From DASRHY01 sp046765875 (GTDB taxonomy: Bacteria > Actinomycetota > Actinomycetes > Propionibacteriales > Kribbellaceae): a DNA stretch of 13,349 nt. Shown in pieces: positions 8,621-13,349 of this stretch. Where the stretch lies: NCBI GenBank assembly GCA_046765875.1, contig JBKPSJ010000252.1, positions 1 to 13,349 of the forward strand. Reading direction: 5' to 3'. The notes beneath the pieces were generated by a model. The model was not told the DNA's origin. It searched no databases and saw only the letters and a list, made by a program, of their open reading frames with translations. Made by a program: the position numbers and the translations under genes. The first letter of the stretch is position 1; the number at the start of each line of letters is the position of its first letter.

Positions 8621-9216
8621 ACCGCACGGCGCGGATCGAACGCGAGACGAGCGAGTCCAAGGTCGTCGTCGAGGTCGACCTGGACGGCACCGGCCGCGGC
8701 GACATCTCCACCGGGGTCGGGTTCTACGACCACATGCTCAACTCGCTGGCCAGGCACTCGCTGATCGACCTGCGGGTGCAGACCGTTGGCGACCTCGAGA
8801 TCGACGCGCACCACACCGTCGAGGACACCGCGATCGTGCTCGGTCAGGCGCTGCGCGAAGCGCTCGGCGACAAGCGCGGCATCCGCCGGTTCGGCGACGC
8901 CACCGTGCCGCTGGACGAGACGCTCGTGCACTGCACCGTCGACCTGTCCGGCCGGCCGTACTGCGTGCACACCGGCGAACCCGAGGGCCAGGAGTACGCG
9001 CTGATCGGCACGTCGTACAGCGGCTCGCTGACCCGGCACGTGTTCGAGACGCTCGCGTTCAACGCGGCGATCTGCATACACCTCCGGGTGCTGTCGGGGC
9101 GCGACCCGCACCACATCGTCGAGGCGCAGTTCAAGGCCTTCGCCCGGGCGCTGCGGGACGCCGCCGAGATCGACCCTCGGCAGCAGGACGTGCCGAGTAC
9201 GAAGGGCGCTTTGTGA
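8617..9216 (+). CDS. hisB: Imidazoleglycerol-phosphate dehydratase
   Basis: HisB removes water from imidazole glycerol phosphate to give imidazole-acetol phosphate, the substrate of HisC. The 199-residue protein is the single-domain form, without the phosphatase domain fused in E. coli HisB. The two manganese-binding motifs are present: DAHHTVEDTAIVLGQAL (64-80) and HHIVEAQFKAFARALRDA (165-182). GFYDHML (35-41) and the mid-protein RFGDATVPLDE are also typical. Histidinol phosphatase must therefore come from another gene, and none is visible here. The ATG overlaps the hisC TGA and has a strong GGAGGA site. The TGA overlaps the hisH GTG, so the chain of coupled starts continues. Confidence 0.97.
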   Translation: MNRTARIERETSESKVVVEVDLDGTGRGDISTGVGFYDHMLNSLARHSLIDLRVQTVGDLEIDAHHTVEDTAIVLGQALREALGDKRGIRRFGDATVPLDETLVHCTVDLSGRPYCVHTGEPEGQEYALIGTSYSGSLTRHVFETLAFNAAICIHLRVLSGRDPHHIVEAQFKAFARALRDAAEIDPRQQDVPSTKGAL

Positions 9217-9851
9217 CGAAGGTGGTCGTCCTCGACTACGGCTCGGGCAACATCCGATCCGCCGAACGCGCTCTGGTCCGCGCTGGCGCCGAGGTGACCG
9301 TGACGTCGGACTACGACGCCGCGCTGAACGCCGACGGCCTGTTCGTCCCGGGCGTCGGTGCCTTCGCCGCCTGTATGGCCGGTCTTCGTGCGGTCCGCGG
9401 CGACGTACTGGTCGACAAGCGGCTGGCCGGCGCGCGGCCCGTGCTCGGGATCTGTGTGGGCATGCAGATCCTGTTCGAGCGCGGCATCGAGCACGGGCTG
9501 GGGACCGAGGGCTGCGACCAATGGCCCGGCGTCGTCGAACGCTTGCGGACGACGGCGGACGCGCCCGTCCCGCACATGGGCTGGAACACCGTCGAGGTCG
9601 GCCCCGGGTCGAAGCTGTTCGACGGCGTTGCCGAGGAGCGGTTCTACTTCGTCCACTCGTACGCCGTGCGGGAATGGCGGCTCACGGGTGTGCGGGCGTC
9701 GGTCGAGCCGGTGGTCGGCTGGACGACGTACGGGGGTGACCGCTTCGTGGCGGCGGTGGAGAACGGCCCGCTGACGGCGACTCAGTTCCATCCCGAGAAG
9801 TCCGGCGACGCGGGCGCGGCACTGCTGCGTAACTGGATCCAGTCCCTCTAG
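9213..9851 (+). CDS. hisH: Imidazole glycerol phosphate synthase, glutamine amidotransferase subunit
   Basis: HisH is the glutaminase half of IGP synthase; it releases ammonia that is channelled to HisF. The 212-residue class I amidotransferase has the oxyanion/first motif LDYGSGN (7-13), the nucleophile elbow LGICVGMQILFE with C81, and QFHPEKSG with H193 and E195, giving a complete catalytic triad. The start is GTG, sharing GTGA with the hisB stop, with GAAGGG 6 nt upstream. HisH acts only with HisF, yet neither hisF nor hisA/priA follows: the next gene is on the opposite strand. The stop TAG overlaps the stop of that gene in the palindrome CTAG, and I see no terminator hairpin between them. 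Confidence 0.97.
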   Translation: MTKVVVLDYGSGNIRSAERALVRAGAEVTVTSDYDAALNADGLFVPGVGAFAACMAGLRAVRGDVLVDKRLAGARPVLGICVGMQILFERGIEHGLGTEGCDQWPGVVERLRTTADAPVPHMGWNTVEVGPGSKLFDGVAEERFYFVHSYAVREWRLTGVRASVEPVVGWTTYGGDRFVAAVENGPLTATQFHPEKSGDAGAALLRNWIQSL

Positions 9852-10258
9852 GCCGAGCCGGGGAAGGCCGTCGGCGAGCCGCCCCAGCGGACCTGGTCCG
9901 ATGCACACGTCACCAGGGACTGGACCGCGAACGACCGGATCTTGCCGTCGGTGGCGACCTCGACCAGATCGCCGTACACGGCCGCGAGCCGCTGCTCGAT
10001 CAGCCGGAGCAGTGCGGCCGCGCCGGTGGGAGTCGACACCGTGGACGGGAGGTCGTAGGCCGGCGCCGCCGCCACCGGTTGCGCACCCGCGCTGACCACC
10101 AACGCGTTGAGCCGTTCGCGGCGCTCGCGGTGCCGCCGAAGCAGGTCGGTCGCGGCGGCGAACTGGCTGCCGTGCAGGTGCCCGCCGGCCACGCCGACCG
10201 CGTAGATCGCCGCGTGCTCGCCGGCCAGCGCGGCCTGCAACGCCTCGGTCTGCTCCAT
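9848..10258 (-). CDS. Ferritin-like (DUF4439-like) four-helix protein
   Basis: A 136-residue Ala-rich protein that appears all-helical. Four amphipathic helices can be drawn: about 3-28, 32-58, 77-102 and 104-122. It resembles the DUF4439 ferritin-like family (LAGEHAAIYAVGV in helix 1; RHRERRERLNALV in helix 2; IEQRLAAVYGDLV in helix 3). Possible metal or polar ligands are E14, H15, H43, E45 and E88, but there is no clean pair of ExxH motifs, so iron binding is not shown. No signal peptide is seen, so it is likely cytosolic. Its ATG is 4 nt after the stop of the lipoprotein gene, so the two are probably one operon. From memory, Mycobacterium tuberculosis has two Ala-rich genes (Rv2843, Rv2844) divergent from its rimP-nusA genes, which may be the same arrangement. 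Confidence 0.75.
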   Translation of the reverse strand: MEQTEALQAALAGEHAAIYAVGVAGGHLHGSQFAAATDLLRRHRERRERLNALVVSAGAQPVAAAPAYDLPSTVSTPTGAAALLRLIEQRLAAVYGDLVEVATDGKIRSFAVQSLVTCASDQVRWGGSPTAFPGSA

Positions 10259-10262
10259 CCGG

Positions 10263-10775
10263 TCAGGCCGCGTTCCGGCCCAGCGCGGCCGCGATCTGGG
10301 TCTGGCTGGCAGCGATCATCGCCAGCAGCCGGGCCGTCTCGCCGGACCGTTGCGCGGCCGCGGTGGCGTGCACGATCGACAGTCGCTGCTCTGTGCTCGC
10401 GATCTCGGCCAGCGCGACGGCCTGCGCCGGCACCGCCTTCGCGGTCGGCTTGCCGGAGGTCGGTACGGCGCCGAGCGAGCGCAATCGGGTCAGGTGGGCG
10501 GTGTGCAACTTACGCGGACCGGCCAGCCGAGCTCGTATCGGCGGATGACTGCGTATCACCGCGTCGTACCGGGCGACGAGATGCTGCAGGTTGCCCGCGG
10601 CCGTCCGCAGGGCCGCGACGTCGGCCGGATCGCGGGTCGGCGTCGTCTGGGCGCCGTGCGACGACCCGCCGGAAGACTTCCCGCGTGGTGAAGTGTCTTC
10701 ACAACCGGTGACGACGAGCCCGGTCAGGCCGGCGCCGAGCAGCATGGCGGTACGACGCGACAACGGCCTGGGCAT
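10263..10775 (-). CDS. Putative Tat-exported lipoprotein, helical, likely ferritin-like fold
   Basis: A 170-residue protein with an N-terminal export signal. SRRTAML (6-12) resembles a twin-arginine motif, followed by a hydrophobic stretch and the lipobox VTGC with C25 as the lipidated cysteine. Residues 26-48 are a Ser/Thr/Gly/Pro-rich linker. The mature part seems to be a four-helix bundle: about 53-77, 80-101, 117-141 and 143-166. The pattern HTAHLTRLRSLGAVP (second helix and turn) matches HRERRERLNALV...GAQP in the downstream protein, so the two look like diverged paralogues, one anchored outside the membrane and one inside the cell. It has few acidic or histidine residues in positions that would bind iron. 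The ATG has a TAGGTT box 6 nt upstream. The precise function is unknown. Confidence 0.75.
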   Translation of the reverse strand: MPRPLSRRTAMLLGAGLTGLVVTGCEDTSPRGKSSGGSSHGAQTTPTRDPADVAALRTAAGNLQHLVARYDAVIRSHPPIRARLAGPRKLHTAHLTRLRSLGAVPTSGKPTAKAVPAQAVALAEIASTEQRLSIVHATAAAQRSGETARLLAMIAASQTQIAAALGRNAA

Positions 10776-10781
10776 GCGCTG

Positions 10782-10787
10782 AACCTA
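10782..10787 (-). promoter_or_regulatory. Candidate -10 box (TAGGTT) for the lipoprotein operon
   Basis: TAGGTT on the - strand ends 6 nt before the lipoprotein ATG, giving a probable leaderless start. The promoter faces away from rimP, so the 128-nt gap between the two starts must hold both promoters. Confidence 0.5.
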
Positions 10788-10805
10788 TCTCAGGCACCGG
10801 GCCGC

Positions 10806-10903
10806 TATGGTGGTCTACCCGCACTTCGCCATGTGGAACGGCGCCCAGATGGGGGTATGTGCGGAGCAACGAACGGACTGACAAGTAGAGAGAGGCGGGC
10901 ACC
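10806..10903 (+). promoter_or_regulatory. rimP promoter/leader region
   Basis: Unlike five other genes here, rimP has no TANNNT box 6-7 nt before its start, so it probably has a leader. TATGGT at 10806-10811 is the best -10 candidate, giving a leader of roughly 85 nt, but no -35 supports it. The region contains a long-range inverted repeat, CCGCAC (10819-10824) with GTGCGG (10859-10864). An AGAGAGAGG purine run lies 8 nt before the GTG. The assignment is tentative. Confidence 0.3.
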
Positions 10904-11380
10904 GTGAGCCGGAGCACAGACCAGGCCCGCCTCGAGGAGTTCCTGCGGCCGATCGTCGAGCAGTTCGGCTGCGATCTGGAGGCCGTGGAGGTGTCCCCGG
11001 CCGGACGGCGGCGGCTGCTGCGGGTGCTGGTCGACCGCGACGGCGGGGTCAGCCTCGACGACGTCGCCGAGGTCACCAAGGTCGTCTCTAAGGCGCTCGA
11101 CGCCGAGGACCTGATGGGTGACGGCGTGTACACGCTGGAGATCTCCTCGCCCGGGGTGGACCGGCCGCTGACACTGCCGCGGCACTGGCGCCGCAATGCC
11201 GGCCGGCTGGTCACGGTCAGGCTGACGTCGGGGGACAAGATCAAGGGTCGCATCGGTGCGGTCGCCGACCAGAGTGTCGAACTCGAGGTCGAGGGGGAGC
11301 GCCGCACAATCAGGTACGACGATGTGGCCAGGGCCAAGGTGGAGGTCGAGTTCAACCGCAAGCCGGAGAGAGAGGGCTGA
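10904..11380 (+). CDS. rimP: Ribosome maturation factor RimP
   Basis: RimP assists late assembly of the 30S ribosomal subunit. The 158-residue protein has the two expected domains. The N-terminal alpha/beta domain (about 5-85) contains CDLEAVEVSPAGRRRLLRVLVD, then DVAEVTKVVSKALD, and ends with LEISSPGVDRPL, the best conserved segment of the family. The C-terminal SH3-like barrel (about 90-152) contains GRLVTVRLTSGDKIKGRIG. The start is GTG, the first in-frame start giving the standard N-terminus; the purine run upstream is the likely ribosome-binding site. It is the first gene of the rimP-nusA-ylxR-infB operon, with nusA starting 3 nt after its stop. The C-terminus is short and basic, as is common in actinobacteria. 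Confidence 0.96.
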   Translation: MSRSTDQARLEEFLRPIVEQFGCDLEAVEVSPAGRRRLLRVLVDRDGGVSLDDVAEVTKVVSKALDAEDLMGDGVYTLEISSPGVDRPLTLPRHWRRNAGRLVTVRLTSGDKIKGRIGAVADQSVELEVEGERRTIRYDDVARAKVEVEFNRKPEREG

Positions 11381-11383
11381 GCC

Positions 11384-12376
11384 GTGGACATCGACATGGC
11401 GGTACTGCGCTCGCTGGAGCGGGAGAAGGACATCTCGCTCGACGTCGTGGTCGAGGCCATCGAGCAGGCCCTGCTGGTGGCATACCACCGTACCGAGGGC
11501 GCCCAGCTGCACGCCCGGGCGGAACTCGACCGCAAGACCGGCCATGTGACCGTGTACGCGCAGGAGCTCGCCGAGGACGGCCAGGTCAAACGCGAGTACG
11601 ACGACACGCCCCACGACTTCGGCCGGATCGCTGCGACTACGGCCAAACAGGTCATCCTGCAGCGGCTGCGCGACGCCGAGGACGAGATCCGCTACGGCGA
11701 GTTCTCCGGCAAGGAGGGCGACATCCTGTCCGGCGTGATCCAGCAGGGTCGCGACCCGCGCGCGGTGATGGTCGACCTGGGCAAGATCGAGGCGGTGCTG
11801 CCGGCGCCGGAGCAGGTGCCGGGGGAGAAGTACGAGCACGGGTCCCGGATCCGTGTGTACGTCGTGGGCGTGCGCAAGGGATTCAAGGGCCCGCAGATCA
11901 CGGTGTCGCGTACCCACCCGAACCTGGTCAGGAAGTTGTTCGCGCTGGAGGTCCCGGAGATCGCCGACGGCACCGTCGAGATCACCGCGATCGCGCGCGA
12001 GGCCGGGCACCGGACCAAGATCGCGGTCCGTTCGCACAACCCCTCGGTGAACGCAAAGGGTGCCTGCATCGGGCCGATGGGCCAGCGGGTGCGCAACATC
12101 ATGCACGAGCTGCACGGCGAGAAGATCGACATCATCGACCACAGCGACGACCCGGCGACCTTCGTCGGGAATGCGCTGTCGCCCGCGCAGGTTACAGCTG
12201 TCGAGGTGGCCGACGCGGCGGCCCGTGCCGCGAGGGTCGTCGTCCCCGACTACCAGCTCTCGCTGGCGATCGGCAAGGAGGGGCAGAACGCCCGGCTCGC
12301 CGCCCGGCTGACCGGCTGGCGGATCGACATCCGACCCGATACGGATGTAACTCAGCGGGACGAACCGGTAGACTGA
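11384..12376 (+). CDS. nusA: Transcription termination/antitermination factor NusA
   Basis: NusA binds RNA polymerase and nascent RNA and modulates pausing, termination and antitermination. The 330 residues show the N-terminal polymerase-binding domain (about 1-105), an S1 domain (about 112-178, GDILSGVIQQGRDPRAVMVDLG), KH1 (about 185-255, with GPMG at 230-233) and KH2 (about 262-320, with GKEG at 297-300). It lacks the acidic repeats found at the C-terminus of E. coli NusA, as is normal in actinobacteria. The start is GTG at 11384, 3 nt after the rimP stop, with the run GGAGAGAGAGGG at 11365-11376 as ribosome-binding site; M5 is a less likely start. A 47-nt gap follows before ylxR, with no hairpin that I can support. 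Confidence 0.97.
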   Translation: MDIDMAVLRSLEREKDISLDVVVEAIEQALLVAYHRTEGAQLHARAELDRKTGHVTVYAQELAEDGQVKREYDDTPHDFGRIAATTAKQVILQRLRDAEDEIRYGEFSGKEGDILSGVIQQGRDPRAVMVDLGKIEAVLPAPEQVPGEKYEHGSRIRVYVVGVRKGFKGPQITVSRTHPNLVRKLFALEVPEIADGTVEITAIAREAGHRTKIAVRSHNPSVNAKGACIGPMGQRVRNIMHELHGEKIDIIDHSDDPATFVGNALSPAQVTAVEVADAAARAARVVVPDYQLSLAIGKEGQNARLAARLTGWRIDIRPDTDVTQRDEPVD

Positions 12377-12423
12377 CACGGTCGGTCGGCTGATCCGTCA
12401 ACCTCACCCCAGGGGAACACAGC

Positions 12424-12696
12424 GTGATGACGCCTGTGCGCACCTGTATCGGGTGCAGGAAGAAGGACGGCCTGTCCGAACTGCTGCGGATGACCGTGTC
12501 CGTGGACGAGGGTGCCCAGCGCATCGTCGTACCGGATCCCGGTCATCGGGCACCCGGGCGAGGGGCGCACCTGCACCCCACGGCCGAGTGTCTCGACCTC
12601 GCCGAGCGACGCAAGGCGTTTCCGCGGGCCTTCCGGGTCCCCGGTCCGCTGTCGCTGAGGCTCGTGCGGGAGTATGTGCAGCGTAAGGAAGAGTAA
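12424..12696 (+). CDS. ylxR: YlxR/DUF448 nucleic-acid-binding protein
   Basis: A 90-residue YlxR-family protein. The family motif RTCIGCRKK (6-14) is followed by LLRM, a short strand region with IVVPDPGHRAPGRGAHLHP, and ECLDLAERRKAFPRAFR. YlxR proteins lie between nusA and infB in many bacteria and are thought to bind RNA; in some species they influence RNase P or gene expression. The CxxC pair (C8, C11) is visible, as is C58 in the ECL motif. The start is GTG at 12424, 7 nt after AGGGGA (12411-12416); an ATG immediately follows as codon 2 and could serve instead. It is separated from infB by an unusual 162-nt leader. Confidence 0.94.
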   Translation: MMTPVRTCIGCRKKDGLSELLRMTVSVDEGAQRIVVPDPGHRAPGRGAHLHPTAECLDLAERRKAFPRAFRVPGPLSLRLVREYVQRKEE

Positions 12697-12741
12697 GGAC
12701 ACGCAAGACGCAGCCGTTTCACTCCGAAAGGGTGCGAGGAC

Positions 12742-12822
12742 ATGAAGGCGGGTCATCGACTCATGACAACTCGATGAGTGTCGAACGATGAGTGCTAAGC
12801 GATGAGCATGCACGACAACTAG
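12742..12822 (+). other. Chain of four overlapping minicistrons in the infB leader
   Basis: Four tiny reading frames follow each other in the leader, each stop overlapping the next start as ATGA: 12742-12777 (MKAGHRLMTTR), 12774-12791 (MSVER), 12788-12805 (MSAKR) and 12802-12822 (MSMHDN). The first three end with CGA-TGA, an Arg codon before the stop. An AAAGGG site lies 9 nt before the first ATG. The infB GTG comes 36 nt after the last stop. The arrangement is certain from sequence; whether any frame is translated is not known. Confidence 0.5.
12772..12813 (+). repeat. Three 14-bp direct repeats (CGATGAGTG core)
   Basis: CGATGAGTG at 12772 and 12786 and CGATGAGCA at 12800 recur every 14 nt, with variable second halves. 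Because 14 is not a multiple of three and each core holds ATGA, the repeat creates the stop/start chain. The sequence TCATCGA (12753-12759) can pair with TCGATGA (12771-12777) across an 11-nt loop. Confidence 0.8.
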
Positions 12823-12858
12823 CGGTCCGCGCACCAGGCTCGGACCAGAGGGAGAGCA

Positions 12859-13349
12859 GTGGCAAAGGTCCGAGTCTACGAGCTCGCGAAGGAGCTCGGA
12901 GTAACCAGCAAGGTCGTCCTGACCAGGCTGAACGACATGGGCGAGTTCGTCCGGTCGGCGTCCTCGACGATCGAGGCGCCGGTCGTGCGGCGACTCACGG
13001 AGGATTTCGACAAGAACCCGCCGGCGAAGAAGCGCGCGGCCAAGAAGGCCGCCCCCGCCGGCGACAAGCAGCCTGCCGCGCCGAGGCCGGTTGAGGCCAA
13101 GCAGGCGGACAGGCAAGACAGACAAGCAGACAAGAAGGCGGACAGGCGGGCCCCGAAGCCGGCCGAGCCCGCGCGGACGCCGGTGCCCGAGCCGGCCGAG
13201 GTGAAGGTGGAGGAACCCGCACCGGTGGAGACTCCGGTCGCCGAGCCGCCGGCGCCGCAGGCGCCGCAGACACAGGCTCCCGCCGAGCTGCGCCGCCCGG
13301 CCACGCCGTCGGTCAGGCCGGGCCCACGCCCGGGACCACGGCCCGGCCC
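12859..13349 (+). CDS. infB: Translation initiation factor IF-2, N-terminal part (runs off the window)
   Basis: The open frame starts at GTG 12859, shortly after GAGGGAG, and has no stop to the window end, so the gene is partial. The first 50 residues, starting AKVRVYELAKELGVTSKVV and including LNDMGEFVRSASSTIEAPVV, match the conserved IF2 N-terminal domain. After that comes an Ala/Lys stretch (AKKRAAKKAA) and a long Pro/Ala/Glu-rich linker ending in repeated RPGP, as is usual for the extended N-terminus of actinobacterial IF2. The GTPase and initiator-tRNA-binding domains would lie downstream of the window. IF2 places fMet-tRNA on the 30S subunit and promotes subunit joining. It is the fourth gene of the rimP operon. 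At 13104-13147 the linker contains an unusual A-rich repeat (ADRQDRQADKKADRR). Confidence 0.95.
   Translation, partial: MAKVRVYELAKELGVTSKVVLTRLNDMGEFVRSASSTIEAPVVRRLTEDFDKNPPAKKRAAKKAAPAGDKQPAAPRPVEAKQADRQDRQADKKADRRAPKPAEPARTPVPEPAEVKVEEPAPVETPVAEPPAPQAPQTQAPAELRRPATPSVRPGPRPGPRPG

Noticed and set aside
10805..12379. A 524-codon open frame on the - strand opposite rimP and nusA
   Set aside because: It lies wholly antisense to two well-recognised genes, is rich in Arg, Asp, Val, Leu and His as expected from reading a GC-rich gene backwards, and resembles no family. It is a GC-bias shadow.

Overview
The window is chromosomal DNA from a high-GC actinobacterium. The long actinobacterial NusA without a C-terminal extension, the Pro/Ala/Lys-rich IF2 N-terminus, frequent GTG starts, GC-rich codon use and the Gly/Pro/Gln/Tyr-rich tail on a DUF3352 membrane protein all fit. 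I would guess Propionibacteriales, perhaps a Kribbella/Nocardioides relative, but that placement is inference.

Layout. (1) 9-1862 (+): a DUF3352 single-span membrane protein with a hexapeptide-repeat tail, ending in a strong hairpin terminator and convergent with a full-length recQ (1913-3784, -). (2) 3785-3968: a short intergenic region almost filled by two tandem near-perfect inverted repeats, whose four arms each hold a smaller operator-like dyad. (3) 3969-5202 (-): an AraC-type regulator translationally coupled to a small VOC/glyoxalase-fold protein. (4) 5255-5932 (-): a stand-alone LON substrate-binding-domain protein. (5) 6204-9851 (+): hisD-hisC-hisB-hisH, each pair overlapping by 4 nt. 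The run stops at hisH and does not continue into hisA/priA and hisF. (6) 9848-10775 (-): a Tat-type lipoprotein and a ferritin-like (DUF4439-like) protein that look like paralogous four-helix bundles. (7) 10904 to the end (+): rimP-nusA-ylxR-infB, the conserved transcription/translation operon; infB runs off the window edge.

How it works together. The his block gives four histidine enzymes: HisB (IGP dehydratase), HisC (aminotransferase), HisD (last two oxidations) and HisH (glutaminase half of IGP synthase). HisF, the HisH partner, must be encoded elsewhere. The rimP operon couples 30S maturation, transcription elongation and initiation-factor synthesis.

No complete new multi-gene system is visible; most of the window is core genome. 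The items most worth a second look are non-coding or tiny: the nested palindrome array upstream of recQ, a daisy-chain of four minute ORFs joined by ATGA stop/start overlaps just upstream of infB, a uniform TAGNNT box 6-7 nt before five start codons (suggesting leaderless mRNAs), and a G-quadruplex-type tract at the hisD promoter.
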